From contig NZ_JAAATW010000001.1 in NCBI RefSeq assembly GCF_009908315.1, positions 1,178,001 through 1,242,000 on the forward strand: 64,000 bases of DNA, given 5' to 3'. Of the stretch, positions 43,976 through 54,075 are shown piece by piece. The translations under genes were made by a program, and so were the position numbers. Within the stretch, counting starts at the first letter, position 1. Each line of letters starts with the position of its first letter. This DNA comes from Paragemmobacter ruber (lineage in GTDB: Bacteria; Pseudomonadota; Alphaproteobacteria; Rhodobacterales; Rhodobacteraceae). Under the pieces are notes generated by a model that worked only from the letters and a program-made list of their open reading frames with translations, did not search any database and was not told the origin of the DNA.

Positions 43976-44013
43976 ACAAAAACGCCCGCAGCCGATGGTT
44001 GCGGGCGTTTTCG
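43976..44013. terminator. Bidirectional terminator between rpsO and the PAS-MCP gene
   Basis: AAAACGCCCGCA (43979-43990) pairs with TGCGGGCGTTTT (44000-44011); T-runs on both strands. Confidence 0.9.
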
Positions 44014-44014
44014 T

Positions 44015-45046
44015 TCAGATCTGGTTGACCAGGTTTTCAACCGATTTGCTTCCGTTCGCCGTCAAACCCTCGATCTCGGCCGTGATGGCCGAAACCTGAT
44101 TTGCCAGCGTGCGGATCTCCTGCGCGACGATGGCGAAACCACGCCCCGCATCCCCCGCACGCGCCGCCTCGATCGAGGCATTCAGCGACAGAAGGTTTGT
44201 CATCTGCGCGATGGTCCCGATCCGCTGGTTGAATTCGGTGACATTGCGCAGCAGCGTGCGCAGGACATCGGTCGTCTGGCCCACGATCTGTTTCTGCAGG
44301 GTGATGTCCTTCAGGAACGCGGTGTAAAGGCGGCTACCATCATCCTGCGTGAACGCCGACAGAAGCAGGATCGCCGAGGCGACGCTGCCATCCTTGCGAT
44401 GGATCGGCACCTCGCGCGTGGAACCGACAAGCCGGTTCTCGCCCGTCTTGCGGTGGTGATCCACGAACCCGTCATGGTTGCCGCGCATCTCGGGCGGGAC
44501 CAGCATCTTGACGTTCTTCCCGATCACCTCGGCCGCGCCATAGCCCCACAACCGTTCCGCCGCGGCGTTGAAAAAGGTGATGCAGTTGCGCGCGTCAATC
44601 GTGACGACGGCATCCATCGTGTGTTCCAGCGTCTGACGAATGGCCTCGCGGTTGCGGCGATCCTCGGTCACGTCCCGGACGAAGGCCGCATAGTTGCGTG
44701 ATCCGTCCTCGCCCATCACCTGCGACAGTGACAGCGAAACCCAGACCTTGCGCCCATCCTTGCGCTCCAGCTGCACCTCGCGCGAGGATCCGACGATCCG
44801 GTTCTGCTGCGTGCGGCGGTGGCGATCCACCCAGGCATCGTGGTTTCCCCGCATTTCCGCCGGGATCAGCATCTTCACGTTGCGGCCCAGCACCTCATGG
44901 TCCTCATAGCCCCACAGGCGGCGGGCGGCGGCGTTGAAAAAGATGATGCTGTTGTTCTGATCAATCAGGATTGCGGCATCAATGGCCTGATCCAGGACCA
45001 GCCGAAGGTTGATGGATCGGTCAAGATTTGTCCCGGAATCGAGCAT
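44015..45046 (-). CDS. Soluble PAS-PAS methyl-accepting chemotaxis-like protein
   Basis: A 343-residue cytoplasmic protein without membrane helices. Two PAS domains (about 12-125 and 134-247) share near-identical cores, [20 protein letters not shown] and [20 protein letters not shown], so they arose by duplication. The C-terminal roughly 80 residues are only the hairpin tip of an MCP signalling domain ([35 protein letters not shown]), much shorter than a full MCP. The plan recalls Pseudomonas BdlA. It may sense redox or a ligand and feed a CheA complex. No che genes nearby. Confidence 0.85.
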   Translation of the reverse strand: MLDSGTNLDRSINLRLVLDQAIDAAILIDQNNSIIFFNAAARRLWGYEDHEVLGRNVKMLIPAEMRGNHDAWVDRHRRTQQNRIVGSSREVQLERKDGRKVWVSLSLSQVMGEDGSRNYAAFVRDVTEDRRNREAIRQTLEHTMDAVVTIDARNCITFFNAAAERLWGYGAAEVIGKNVKMLVPPEMRGNHDGFVDHHRKTGENRLVGSTREVPIHRKDGSVASAILLLSAFTQDDGSRLYTAFLKDITLQKQIVGQTTDVLRTLLRNVTEFNQRIGTIAQMTNLLSLNASIEAARAGDAGRGFAIVAQEIRTLANQVSAITAEIEGLTANGSKSVENLVNQI

Positions 45047-45333
45047 GGGTCCCTCCAGTTATGGGGTGACCCTGCCACGCAAATCTTAAACCTCTCTTTC
45101 CAGCGGCCCTGCTTTTCCGTGCGGCACGGAACAAATCCGGCGGCGCGAAAGGCGCTGTGGGGGCGGCGAATCTGCATCCTTTCCAAACCGCCGCTTTTCC
45201 TGTATGCGGCGCCCCATCTGCGACGTGAGGCCATGCCCCCGGCCACATGCGAAGGATAGGGGGCGGCGGCAATGGGGCCGCCATGCAAACGGGGGGCCGG
45301 CAGGGGCCGGTGACCCTCAGATAGGATCCGCTG
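45047..45333. other. pnp upstream region
   Basis: A 287-base divergent gap without an ORF. It is rich in short GC-rich inverted segments (GGGGCCGGCAGGGGCCGGTG just before pnp), consistent with the structured 5' leader that RNase III and PNPase use for pnp autoregulation in other bacteria. No clear promoter hexamers. Confidence 0.35.
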
Positions 45334-47472
45334 ATGTTCAACGTAATCAAGAAATCCATCCAGTGGGGCGGTGAGACGCTCACGCTGGAAACCGGGAAGG
45401 TTGCCCGTCAGGCCGACGGCACCGTAATCGCCACGCTGGGCGAAACCTCGGTCATGGCCAACGTCACCTTTGCGAAAAGCGCAAAGCCGGGGCAGGACTT
45501 CTTCCCCCTGACCGTGCACTATCAGGAAAAATACTACGCCGCCGGCAAAATCCCGGGCGGCTTCTTCAAGCGCGAGGCGCGCCCGTCGGAAAAGGAAACG
45601 CTGACCTCGCGCCTGATCGACCGTCCCTGCCGCCCGCTCTTCGTGGATGGCTTCAAGAACGAAGTCCTCGTCATGGCGACTGTTCTGTCGCATGACCTGC
45701 ACAACGAACCCGATATCGTGGCGATGATCGCGGCCTCTGCTGCGCTGACCATTTCGGGCGTGCCCTTCATGGGCCCGATCGGCGCGGCGCGCGTCGGCTT
45801 CTCGAACGGCGAATATGTGCTGAACCCGTCGGTGGACGATCTGCAAAACCTGCGGTCGAACCCCGAACAGCGCCTCGATCTCGTCATCGCCGGCACCAAG
45901 GACGCCGTGATGATGGTCGAATCCGAGGCCTATGAACTGACCGAGGCCGAAATGCTGGGCGCGGTGAAGTTCGGCCACGCCGCGATGCAGCCGGTGATCG
46001 ACCTGATCATCGACCTTGCGGAAGATGCGGCGAAGGAACCCTTCGACTTCTCGCCCCCGGATTATTCCGAACTCTACGCCCGTGTGAAAGCGGCAGGCGA
46101 GGCGCAGATGCGCGCGGCCTTCGCCATCAAGGACAAGCAGGACCGCACCAACGCCATCTCGGCGGCGGTGGACGCGATCCGCGCCGCCCTGTCGGAAGAA
46201 GACAATGCCGACGCCAACCTCGGCGCGGCGATCAAGAAGCTGGAAAGCTCCATCCTGCGCGGCGACATCATCAACGGTGGCGCGCGCATCGACGGGCGCG
46301 ACAACAAGACCGTGCGCCCGATCATCTCGGAAACCGGCGTCCTGCCGCGCACCCATGGCTCGGCCCTCTTCACCCGGGGCGAGACGCAGGCGCTGGTCGT
46401 GACCACGCTCGGCACCGGCGAAGATGAACAGATCATCGACGCCCTGCACGGCAACTCGCGCTCCAACTTCCTGCTGCACTACAACTTCCCCCCCTATTCG
46501 GTGGGCGAGGTTGGTCGCGTGGGCTCTCCCGGACGGCGCGAGATCGGCCACGGCAAACTGGCCTGGCGCGCCCTTCAGGCCGTCCTGCCTGCGCCGACCG
46601 ATTTCCCCTACACCATCCGCGTGGTGTCCGAGATCACCGAGTCCAACGGCTCCTCCTCGATGGCCTCCGTCTGCGGCGGGTCGCTGTCGATGATGGATGC
46701 GGGCGTTCCGCTGAAAGCCCCGGTCGCGGGCGTGGCCATGGGCCTGATCCTCGAAGACGATGGCCGCTGGGCCGTGCTGACCGACATCCTCGGCGACGAG
46801 GATCACCTCGGCGACATGGACTTCAAGGTGGCAGGGACCGAGAACGGCATCACCTCGCTGCAGATGGACATCAAGGTTGCCGGGATCACCCCGGAAATCA
46901 TGGAACAGGCGCTGGCACAGGCCAAAGACGGCCGCCTGCACATCCTGGGCGAGATGAACAAAGCGCTGTCCGCCCCGCAGGGCTTCAGCGAATACGCCCC
47001 CAAGATCGAAACGCTGACCATCCCCACCGACAAGATCCGCGAAGTGATCGGCTCGGGCGGCAAGGTCATCCGCGAGATCGTGGAGACGTCGGGCGCCAAG
47101 GTCGACATCAACGATGACGGCGTGATCAAGATCGCGTCCAACTCGGCCGAGGCGATCAAGAAGGCCTATGACATGATCTGGTCGATCGTGGCAGAGCCGG
47201 AAGAAGGCCACATCTACACCGGCCGCGTGGTCAAGCTGGTCGATTTCGGCGCCTTCGTGAACTTCTTCGGCAAGCGCGACGGTCTGGTCCACGTCTCCCA
47301 GATCGCCAACAAACGCCTGAACCACCCGAACGAGGTGCTGAAGGAAGGTCAGGAAGTGAAGGTCAAACTTCTGGGCTTCGACGATCGCGGCAAGGTCCGG
47401 CTCGGCATGAAGATGGTCGATCAGGAAACCGGCGAGGAAATCGTCGAGAAGAAGGAAGAGGCCGAGGCGTAA
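45334..47472 (+). CDS. pnp: Polyribonucleotide nucleotidyltransferase (PNPase)
   Basis: A 712-residue PNPase of usual length. Two RNase PH domains (residues about 10-210 and 310-540; catalytic region [20 protein letters not shown]), KH domain ([20 protein letters not shown]) and S1 domain ([20 protein letters not shown]). It degrades RNA 3' to 5' phosphorolytically and is a degradosome component. A terminator follows the stop. Confidence 0.98.
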   Translation: MFNVIKKSIQWGGETLTLETGKVARQADGTVIATLGETSVMANVTFAKSAKPGQDFFPLTVHYQEKYYAAGKIPGGFFKREARPSEKETLTSRLIDRPCRPLFVDGFKNEVLVMATVLSHDLHNEPDIVAMIAASAALTISGVPFMGPIGAARVGFSNGEYVLNPSVDDLQNLRSNPEQRLDLVIAGTKDAVMMVESEAYELTEAEMLGAVKFGHAAMQPVIDLIIDLAEDAAKEPFDFSPPDYSELYARVKAAGEAQMRAAFAIKDKQDRTNAISAAVDAIRAALSEEDNADANLGAAIKKLESSILRGDIINGGARIDGRDNKTVRPIISETGVLPRTHGSALFTRGETQALVVTTLGTGEDEQIIDALHGNSRSNFLLHYNFPPYSVGEVGRVGSPGRREIGHGKLAWRALQAVLPAPTDFPYTIRVVSEITESNGSSSMASVCGGSLSMMDAGVPLKAPVAGVAMGLILEDDGRWAVLTDILGDEDHLGDMDFKVAGTENGITSLQMDIKVAGITPEIMEQALAQAKDGRLHILGEMNKALSAPQGFSEYAPKIETLTIPTDKIREVIGSGGKVIREIVETSGAKVDINDDGVIKIASNSAEAIKKAYDMIWSIVAEPEEGHIYTGRVVKLVDFGAFVNFFGKRDGLVHVSQIANKRLNHPNEVLKEGQEVKVKLLGFDDRGKVRLGMKMVDQETGEEIVEKKEEAEA

Positions 47473-47499
47473 GCCTCTCCTCCCCTGCGATGACATGAC

Positions 47500-47530
47500 A
47501 AAGCCCCGGCCATCGTGCCGGGGCTTTTCC
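47500..47530 (+). terminator. Terminator after pnp
   Basis: AAAGCCCCGGC (47500-47510), loop CATCGT, GCCGGGGCTTTT (47517-47528). Confidence 0.9.
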
Positions 47531-47898
47531 TTTTCCTGCCGGGGCCGCGCTGGCACGGTTTTCAACATCGCCGCGACCTGTTACCCAACCACGGCAACCG
47601 GAGCATGGAACAGATGCAGGGAAACTGGCGGTCGGTCACGGCTGCGGCACATGTCACCGGCGACAGGCCCATCCCTCGCCGGGCAAGCGTCACGCCCACC
47701 ATGGGTGCGACGGCCATGCCCAAAGGCAAGAACGATCAGGGAAGGGCGAATGCGACCATGGCCCCGACCATGGTCCTGTCATGTGCCCATCGAAAACAGA
47801 TGACCACAGGCCGATCTTTCCACCTGCCCCGCCGCCTTGGCACGCCTTGCCCCGCTGGCGGAACCGGCACCCCTCCTTCCCTCCAACATGTCTGACCG
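47531..47898. other. 368-base gap with no convincing gene
   Basis: Between the pnp terminator and the GT10 gene. Open frames exist on both strands, but their translations are low-complexity and lack start signals or recognisable motifs. It presumably holds the GT10 promoter; nothing else is seen. Confidence 0.5.
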
Positions 47899-48777
47899 AT
47901 GAGCCCCCACCCCACCGCGGAAAGCCCCGCCATCGCCATCATCCCCTATGCCGAGCGCCTGCCCGAAGGCCTGCCCAACCTGCCGCTGGATCGGCTGGAT
48001 TGGCCCTTGGGCCGCCCCGCCCGCTTGGCGCAAGGCACGGTGGCCGACATGGCCGCGACCGACCACCTGATCACCTATCCCAAGACACGCCTCTATCTTT
48101 CGCCGCGCGGGCGGCGGAAGGCGCAACTGTCGCTCATGATCGTGGAACCCGATGCCGTTCATGCCAAACATCTGCGCCTTGTCCGGCTGTTTCATCGGCG
48201 CTTCTTCAGGATCCTGACAAAGAATGACGCGCTGATCCGCGCCATACCGAACGGGGTAAAGTTCATCGCCGGTGCCTCCTTCGTCGCCCCAAGCGCGGAA
48301 ATCGACGCGCAGAAGACAAGGATGGTGTCGATCATCGCATCGTCGAAGCGCAGTTTCGAAGGCCACCGACTGCGCCACGAGGTGATTGATGAAGCCCGGG
48401 CGCGCAACCTTGCGCTCGATGTCATGGGGCGCGGCTACCGCCCGATCGAAGACAAGACCGAAGGCCTGGCCCCCTATCGCTTTTCCGTGGTGATCGAAAA
48501 CTCGCGCGAACCCTCCTACATCACCGAAAAGCTGATCGACGCGCTGCGCTGCCGTGCGGTGCCCATCTATTGGGGTGCGCCGAATGTCGGCCGGATTTTC
48601 GACCCCGCCGGTCTTATCGAATGTTCCACCTTTGCCGACATCCTCGCCGCCATTCAGGGCGCATCGGCCGAAGACTATGACCGTCGCCGCACCGCCATCG
48701 AAGCGAACGCCCGCATCGCGGATCACTACGCAGACGTCCACCGACGCGCGGCGGAAATCATCAGGGGCGCGGTCTAG
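47899..48777 (+). CDS. GT10 family alpha-(1,3)-fucosyltransferase-like protein
   Basis: A 292-residue protein whose C-terminal half carries the GT10 donor-binding signature FSVVIENSREPSYITEKLID followed by ALRCRAVPIYWGAPNV. GT10 enzymes transfer L-fucose from GDP-fucose to GlcNAc-type acceptors (Lewis-type alpha-1,3/1,4 linkages). GDP-fucose genes gmd and fcl are 3-4 kb away. The N-terminal acceptor domain is short. No good Shine-Dalgarno is visible, so the start is tentative. Its stop overlaps the convergent GT11 stop by 4 bases. Confidence 0.85.
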   Translation: MSPHPTAESPAIAIIPYAERLPEGLPNLPLDRLDWPLGRPARLAQGTVADMAATDHLITYPKTRLYLSPRGRRKAQLSLMIVEPDAVHAKHLRLVRLFHRRFFRILTKNDALIRAIPNGVKFIAGASFVAPSAEIDAQKTRMVSIIASSKRSFEGHRLRHEVIDEARARNLALDVMGRGYRPIEDKTEGLAPYRFSVVIENSREPSYITEKLIDALRCRAVPIYWGAPNVGRIFDPAGLIECSTFADILAAIQGASAEDYDRRRTAIEANARIADHYADVHRRAAEIIRGAV

Positions 48778-49637
48778 ATCCGCACCCACTCGGGCGGGCA
48801 GATATCGGGGTTGTGCAGGCCTGGATCGGCAAACCACCGCGACGGCGCGATGACAACCTTTTCCGGCGACGGGTTCCGCCATGCCCCCCACCAGGAAAAG
48901 CTGGAATTGGCAATGATGTGGTGCCGACAGGCCGCCATCAGGCGCAGATCCTCTGCCCCCGCCGCAGCGGAATTGTGGTCGAGCACCACCATCTCGGCCC
49001 CGGGCGCAAGGTTTTCGCGCGCCCAGGCCGGATCATCGGAAAAGACGAAAAGCAGCGGCTCGATCCCCGTGCGTCTGCCGATCTCTTCCACGGCGCGCAC
49101 ATAATAGGCCGCATCACAGGTGCCATGCACCGCCTGCCCCTTGGCCGATCCCACATAATCCCCGCGCCGCACATGCAGGGACACCGCCCGCGCCTCTGCC
49201 CCGATATGATCCAGCCAGCGGGCATTCTCCCCCTCGGGTGCGGCGCGAAAGCGCAACTCATCCCGGATCGTTGCGGCCTGATCGCGAAAATATCCCTCGC
49301 TCTGAAAGTAGCCGTGCAGATAGGTATCATCCGGTGCGGCCAGCACCGCCGGGTTCAGCGCCAGCCCCTTTTCCCGCAGGAAGCGGGGCCGCATCAGGCC
49401 TGCCCGCCACAGCGCATATCGCAGGATCTGGCCGCGTGCCGGCGGCAATTCCGCATCCGCCCCGATCCTTGCGGAAATGGCAAAGCGATCCAGCCCATAG
49501 ATCGCGTGCGCCGCCCCGCGCGCCAATTCGCGGGTATCGAGGACGACGTCAACACCATGCCGCAGCGCCATCGCCCGCGCACAGGCATATTGGAACAGCT
49601 GGTTCCCCAACCCTCCGACCAAGCGCACATAGATCAT
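48774..49637 (-). CDS. GT11 family alpha-1,2-fucosyltransferase
   Basis: A 287-residue GT11 enzyme: MIYVRLVGGLGNQLFQYACA, donor motif VSLHVRRGDYVGS and SSFSWWGAW near the C-terminus. It transfers fucose from GDP-fucose in alpha-1,2 linkage, for example to galactose (H-antigen-like). It pairs with the convergent GT10 gene. The start ATG is contiguous with a sequence identical to an Illumina adapter (49637-49650), so the join at its 5' edge deserves checking. Confidence 0.92.
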   Translation of the reverse strand: MIYVRLVGGLGNQLFQYACARAMALRHGVDVVLDTRELARGAAHAIYGLDRFAISARIGADAELPPARGQILRYALWRAGLMRPRFLREKGLALNPAVLAAPDDTYLHGYFQSEGYFRDQAATIRDELRFRAAPEGENARWLDHIGAEARAVSLHVRRGDYVGSAKGQAVHGTCDAAYYVRAVEEIGRRTGIEPLLFVFSDDPAWARENLAPGAEMVVLDHNSAAAGAEDLRLMAACRHHIIANSSFSWWGAWRNPSPEKVVIAPSRWFADPGLHNPDICPPEWVRI

Positions 49638-49762
49638 GCTCTTCCGATCTCCTGTCGCCGGGCACCATGGCGGTGCCGCTGCCGCCTGCGCCTGCATTAA
49701 AATTCACCAACTGTCCATGGGCATGCTAAAGGGTGCAAGCAGCCACGCGTGGAGCGGCGCCT

Positions 49763-50452
49763 ATGTATCTGGTTCGGTATTACGCAAAACGCCTGCAAAC
49801 CCTGCGCGGCAGGACGATCGTGCATGTCGGCGCGCACAAGGGGCAAGAGGCGGCACTTTACGAACGCTGGGGCGCCGCCCGTGTCATCTGGGTCGAGGCG
49901 GACCCGGACACGGCAAGGTCACTCCGTGCCAATCTGGCCGCGCGCAGCGGGCAGGGCGAAGGCTGGCTCGCCCGTCTCCTGCGCTTTCCCCCGACCCACC
50001 ACCAGGTGATCGAGGCGCTGATCGGCGACGAGGACGGGAAACCCACCGATTTCTTCGTGTTCTGCAATGACGGTCAGTCAAGCTCCATCTTCCGCAAGGC
50101 CCAGCTGGAAGAAGACCGACACGCAAATGTCAAGGAAACCGGGCAGGTCAGACAGCTTGCGATGCGCAGGCTCGATACCCTTCTGCCCGAATCCGGCATC
50201 CCTTTAAACAGCGTGGACATCCTTGCCCTTGACGTGCAGGGGGCAGAACTTCTCTGCCTCAAGGGCGCCTCGGCCCTTCTTGGGCATATCCATCTGCTGG
50301 AGGCCGAGGTGTCGCTGCTGCGCTGGTATGAAGGCGGCGTCCTCTTGCCCGAACTGGATGCCTGGCTGCGCGAAAAGGGTTTCCATCGCAGGACATGGGT
50401 CCGGCGCCGGATGATGAACGCCGTCTACCGCAACGGGCGCCGGTCACGCTGA
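49763..50452 (+). CDS. FkbM-family methyltransferase
   Basis: A 229-residue SAM-dependent methyltransferase of the FkbM type: RGRTIVHVGAHKGQEAALYE (SAM loop), VIWVEADPD (acidic strand), CNDGQSSSIF and SVDILALDVQGAELLCLKGA. FkbM proteins O-methylate sugars or small molecules; in this locus a polysaccharide residue is likely. ATG 49763 has GGAG 8 bases upstream. The 3' end overlaps the convergent GT25 gene by 28 bases. Confidence 0.88.
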   Translation: MYLVRYYAKRLQTLRGRTIVHVGAHKGQEAALYERWGAARVIWVEADPDTARSLRANLAARSGQGEGWLARLLRFPPTHHQVIEALIGDEDGKPTDFFVFCNDGQSSSIFRKAQLEEDRHANVKETGQVRQLAMRRLDTLLPESGIPLNSVDILALDVQGAELLCLKGASALLGHIHLLEAEVSLLRWYEGGVLLPELDAWLREKGFHRRTWVRRRMMNAVYRNGRRSR

Positions 50453-51189
50453 TCCATTCGCGCCCGCGCCTTTGCCACATGCGCGCGGATGGCCCGCCGA
50501 TAGGCCGAACGGTGCCAGCTCTTGGTCAGTTCAGCGAGCAGCGGGGTGCCTTTCGCCTGGATCGTCGTGCCCCCTGCCGCCGCCGTGCCATCGCGCACGC
50601 CCGATGGCTCCACGCACAGGATGCGCTGCTCGGTCACGCCCAAAAGCTGCAGGACACCATCCACAGGTCTGTCAAACCGCTCTGTCACGGCCAGCAGGCG
50701 CGCCGCCGCCTCTGCCCCGATCAGCTGCGCCGACAGCCGGAAGGGCGGAACCTGCGGCTCGACAATGCGGAACGCGCCCACACTGTGGATCACAGGGCCA
50801 TCGACAGGCCGCGTCTGGAACTCGATCCAGTCACCGCGTCCCATCCAGCCCAAGGCCGCCTCGACCGCACGGGGAAATACCTCCGGGTCGATGACCACAT
50901 CATCCTCGAACACCAGCCCGGCATCCGCACCACTGTCAAGGATCGCCTGCCACGCCTTGCGATGGCTCAGGAAACAGCCGATCTCGCCCCGACTGATCAC
51001 AAAGGGATAGCGCGGCTCCAACAGATCATGCGGCTGATACACCGCCTCGACTGCCGCCTCGTCAAGCAGCCCGCCATCCACCGCAGCAAGAACCGTCACA
51101 GGCACGGGCGACAGGCGCTGCAGGTCCGCCACCAAGGCACGCCGCCGCTCTGCCCGCGCCAGATGGATGACGAAACCGGCAGCACGCAT
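50425..51189 (-). CDS. GT25 family glycosyltransferase (LPS-type), copy 1
   Basis: A 254-residue GT25 enzyme: GFVIHLARAERRRAL at the N-terminus, SRGEIGCFLSHRKAWQAIL and LVFEDDVVIDPEVF (metal-binding DD). GT25 members add galactose or glucose to lipooligosaccharide or to glycans. Last gene of the ten-gene sugar operon, 3 bases after fcl. A divergent-strand paralogue lies at 60977-61813. Confidence 0.88.
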   Translation of the reverse strand: MRAAGFVIHLARAERRRALVADLQRLSPVPVTVLAAVDGGLLDEAAVEAVYQPHDLLEPRYPFVISRGEIGCFLSHRKAWQAILDSGADAGLVFEDDVVIDPEVFPRAVEAALGWMGRGDWIEFQTRPVDGPVIHSVGAFRIVEPQVPPFRLSAQLIGAEAAARLLAVTERFDRPVDGVLQLLGVTEQRILCVEPSGVRDGTAAAGGTTIQAKGTPLLAELTKSWHRSAYRRAIRAHVAKARARMDQRDRRPLR

Positions 51190-51192
51190 GGA

Positions 51193-52149
51193 TCAGGCCC
51201 CCCGCAAGCCGTCTGCGTTGTCCAGAAACCACCGATACGTCGTCTCGATCCCGTCCCGCAGCCGCGTCCGCGCGCGCCATCCCATCGCGGCCAGACGTGA
51301 CACATCCATCAACTTGCGCGGCGTTCCATCCGGTTTCGAGGTATCGAAAACCAGCCGCCCCCGGAACCCCGTCACCTCGGCCAGCATCTCGGCCAGTTCG
51401 CGGATCGACACGTCCTCGCCCGTGCCAACGTTGATATGGCTGAGCATCGGCTGCGTGTTCGCCTCATACACCGCGCGGTCAAGGTCCATCACGAAAAGAC
51501 TGGCCTCTGCCATGTCGTCCACATGCAGGAATTCCCGCCGTGGCGTGCCACTGCCCCAGACCGCCACCTCATCCCGCCCCTCGCGCACCGCTTCGTGGAA
51601 ACGGCGCATCATCGCCGGCATGACATGGCTGTTCGTCGGATGGAAATTGTCGCCCGGCCCATACAGATTGGTCGGCATGACCGACCGGTAATCCGTCCCA
51701 TGCTGGCGATTGTAGCTTTCACACAGCTTGATCCCGGCAATCTTGGCAATGGCATAGGGTTCGTTCGTGGCCTCAAGGACGCCGGTCAGCAAGGCCTCTT
51801 CCGCCATCGGCTGCGCCGCGGCGCGCGGATAGATGCACGACGATCCAAGGAACAACAGCCGCCGCACCCCGGCGGCAAAGCTCTGATGGATCACGTTGCA
51901 TTCCATCATCAGGTTTTCATAGATGAAATCGGCCGGAAAGGCGTTGTTGGCATGGATCCCGCCGACCTTCGCCGCAGCCAGGATCACCGCATCGGGCCGC
52001 TCGGCCTGCAGGAAACCGCGCACCGCCGCCTGATCCGTCAGATCAAGTTCGGCATGGGTCCGGGTGACTGTCGCCACCCCCTGCGCCTGCAGGCGGCGAA
52101 GTATCGCGCCGCCCACCATGCCCCGATGGCCTGCCACATAGATCTTCAT
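51193..52149 (-). CDS. fcl: GDP-L-fucose synthase
   Basis: A 318-residue SDR epimerase/reductase: [16 protein letters not shown] (NADP loop), [11 protein letters not shown] (Ser), [19 protein letters not shown] (YxxxK) and [19 protein letters not shown]. It converts GDP-4-keto-6-deoxymannose to GDP-L-fucose. It follows gmd by 4 bases and supplies donor for the GT10 and GT11 enzymes. Confidence 0.96.
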   Translation of the reverse strand: MKIYVAGHRGMVGGAILRRLQAQGVATVTRTHAELDLTDQAAVRGFLQAERPDAVILAAAKVGGIHANNAFPADFIYENLMMECNVIHQSFAAGVRRLLFLGSSCIYPRAAAQPMAEEALLTGVLEATNEPYAIAKIAGIKLCESYNRQHGTDYRSVMPTNLYGPGDNFHPTNSHVMPAMMRRFHEAVREGRDEVAVWGSGTPRREFLHVDDMAEASLFVMDLDRAVYEANTQPMLSHINVGTGEDVSIRELAEMLAEVTGFRGRLVFDTSKPDGTPRKLMDVSRLAAMGWRARTRLRDGIETTYRWFLDNADGLRGA

Positions 52150-52153
52150 CGGA

Positions 52154-53272
52154 TCAGGTCTCCATCGACACCGGCAGATCCAGCCCGTGCTCCTTCAGCA
52201 GGCGATGACGTTTGGCGGTTTTCAGATCTTCCACCACCATCTCGCGGCACATCTCCTGTGCTGTGATCTGGGGCGTCCAGCCCAGCTTTTCCTTCGCCTT
52301 GGTCGGATCGCCCAGCAGCGTCTCCACCTCGGCCGGGCGGAAATAGCGCGGATCAATCCGCACCACCACCTGCCCCGGCACGACGGCGGGCGCATGGTTC
52401 GATGTCACCGCCTCGACGATGGCCACTTCCTCGACACCCTCGCCTTCGAACCGCAGCCGGATGCCCAGCTCCGCGGCCGTCCATTCGATGAACTGGCGCA
52501 CCGAATACTGCACACCCGTCGCGATGACAAAATCATCGGGGGCGTCCTGCTGCAGCATCATCCACTGCATGCGGACATAATCCTTGGCATGGCCCCAATC
52601 CCGCAGCGCATCAATATTGCCCATGTAGAGGCAATCCTCCAACCCTTGGGCGATATTGGCCAGCCCGCGGGTGATCTTGCGCGTCACGAAGGTCTCGCCC
52701 CGGCGCGGGCTCTCGTGATTGAACAGGATGCCGTTGCAGGCATAGATCCCATACGCCTCGCGGTAATTCACCGTGATCCAGTAGGCATACATCTTGGCCA
52801 CGGCATAGGGGCTGCGCGGATGGAAGGGCGTGGTCTCCCGCTGCGGGATTTCCTGCACCAAACCATACAGCTCTGACGTCGATGCCTGATAGAACCGCGT
52901 CTTCTGCTCCAGCCCCAGAAAGCGGATCGCCTCCAGCAGGCGCAGGGTGCCGATGGCATCCACATCCGCCGTGTATTCGGGGGCATCGAAGCTGACCGCG
53001 ACATGGCTTTGCGCACCAAGGTTGTACACCTCGTCCGGCTCCACCTCGCGCAGGATGCGCGTCAGGTTCGAAGTATCGGTCAGGTCGCCATAATGGAGCT
53101 TGAGGTTGGGGTTCGGCTTGTGCGGATCCTGATAGATGTGGTCGATGCGGCCCGTGTTGAACAGCGACGACCGCCGCTTGATGCCGTGCACCTCATATCC
53201 CTTGTCCAGCAGAAACTCCGCCAGATAGGAACCGTCCTGCCCGGTGATCCCGGTAATCAGTGCGCGTTTCAA
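52154..53272 (-). CDS. gmd: GDP-mannose 4,6-dehydratase
   Basis: A 372-residue extended [75 protein letters not shown] and [16 protein letters not shown]. It makes GDP-4-keto-6-deoxymannose. The family N-terminus falls on TTG 53272 (MKRALITG) with GAAGGA 8 bases upstream; GTG 53287 is possible. A rare start codon may lower output. Followed by fcl. Confidence 0.95.
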   Translation of the reverse strand: MKRALITGITGQDGSYLAEFLLDKGYEVHGIKRRSSLFNTGRIDHIYQDPHKPNPNLKLHYGDLTDTSNLTRILREVEPDEVYNLGAQSHVAVSFDAPEYTADVDAIGTLRLLEAIRFLGLEQKTRFYQASTSELYGLVQEIPQRETTPFHPRSPYAVAKMYAYWITVNYREAYGIYACNGILFNHESPRRGETFVTRKITRGLANIAQGLEDCLYMGNIDALRDWGHAKDYVRMQWMMLQQDAPDDFVIATGVQYSVRQFIEWTAAELGIRLRFEGEGVEEVAIVEAVTSNHAPAVVPGQVVVRIDPRYFRPAEVETLLGDPTKAKEKLGWTPQITAQEMCREMVVEDLKTAKRHRLLKEHGLDLPVSMET

Positions 53273-53304
53273 TGTCCCGTCCTTCACTCTTTGCCAGAGG
53301 TCAT

Positions 53305-54075
53305 TCAACGCACGCGGCGCAAGTAGCCGTTCGGCGCCACGGATATCTGCAACTTGGCGTCCATCTCGTGGTCGATGACGAAGCCGGTATTGCTTTTCAG
53401 CCATTCCTGCACGGCGGTCATTGAATTGTCGCCCACATCCCAAGGCCGATCGACATACATTTCCGAAGGAAGGTTTTCGATCACGGTGTCAAAGACCACG
53501 CAATAGCTGCCCATCGTCACCATCGGCGCATAGGCCTCCAACTCGGCCAGCACATGGTCATGCGTGTGGTTGCTGTCCAGACAGACCAGCACCGTCTTCG
53601 CATCGCCCACCGCAGCTTTCACCTGCGCCACGATCCCCGGATCAACCGACGACCCCTGTATCATCGTGATGCGCTTCGCCATCGGATGCGCCTCGATGGC
53701 CGCACGGTTGTGCGGGCGGATGTCGATATCTACTCCTACCACGCGGCGCTTCGGCTGCGCCGGATCGACCACGCCTCCCGCCTCGGTGGCATCGCACAGA
53801 TCCAGCATCGCCAGAAGCGAGGCCGACAGGATCAGCGATCCGCCATGCGCGATCCCGGTTTCCACGATCACGTCAGGCCGCACCCGCCAGACCAGCTCCT
53901 GCATCGCGCAGATATCCTGCGGATACTGGATGATCGGCCGCCCCATCCAGAACCAGTTGTAAGAATAGCGCGCCGCGATGGACCGCTCCATAAAGGTGGC
54001 CGTCGCCGCCTGCAGGTCGTCATTCCGCGCGGCCTCTTGCAGACGCCCCGCCACTTCCCGCTCGAAATCAGTCAT
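53305..54075 (-). CDS. CmcI/cephalosporin hydroxylase-family methyltransferase-like protein
   Basis: A 256-residue protein of the CmcI family, a SAM-methyltransferase fold: [20 protein letters not shown] (SAM loop), [36 protein letters not shown] and [16 protein letters not shown]. Despite the cephalosporin hydroxylase name, relatives in sugar clusters (rhamnosyl O-methyltransferases) methylate carbohydrates. The start overlaps the upstream methyltransferase stop by 8 bases. Confidence 0.82.
   Translation of the reverse strand: MTDFEREVAGRLQEAARNDDLQAATATFMERSIAARYSYNWFWMGRPIIQYPQDICAMQELVWRVRPDVIVETGIAHGGSLILSASLLAMLDLCDATEAGGVVDPAQPKRRVVGVDIDIRPHNRAAIEAHPMAKRITMIQGSSVDPGIVAQVKAAVGDAKTVLVCLDSNHTHDHVLAELEAYAPMVTMGSYCVVFDTVIENLPSEMYVDRPWDVGDNSMTAVQEWLKSNTGFVIDHEMDAKLQISVAPNGYLRRVR

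Noticed and set aside
44965-47568. 867-codon minus-strand open frame opposite pnp
   Set aside because: Antisense shadow of pnp with low-complexity translation.
47515-47895. Possible 126-codon gene between pnp and GT10
   Set aside because: It starts inside the pnp terminator, lacks a ribosome-binding site and has a Pro/Arg/Thr-rich translation without recognisable features.
53305-54075. Cephalosporin hydroxylase and hence an antibiotic cluster
   Set aside because: The family name is historical. No NRPS, PKS or beta-lactam genes are present, and the gene is embedded in a nucleotide-sugar operon.
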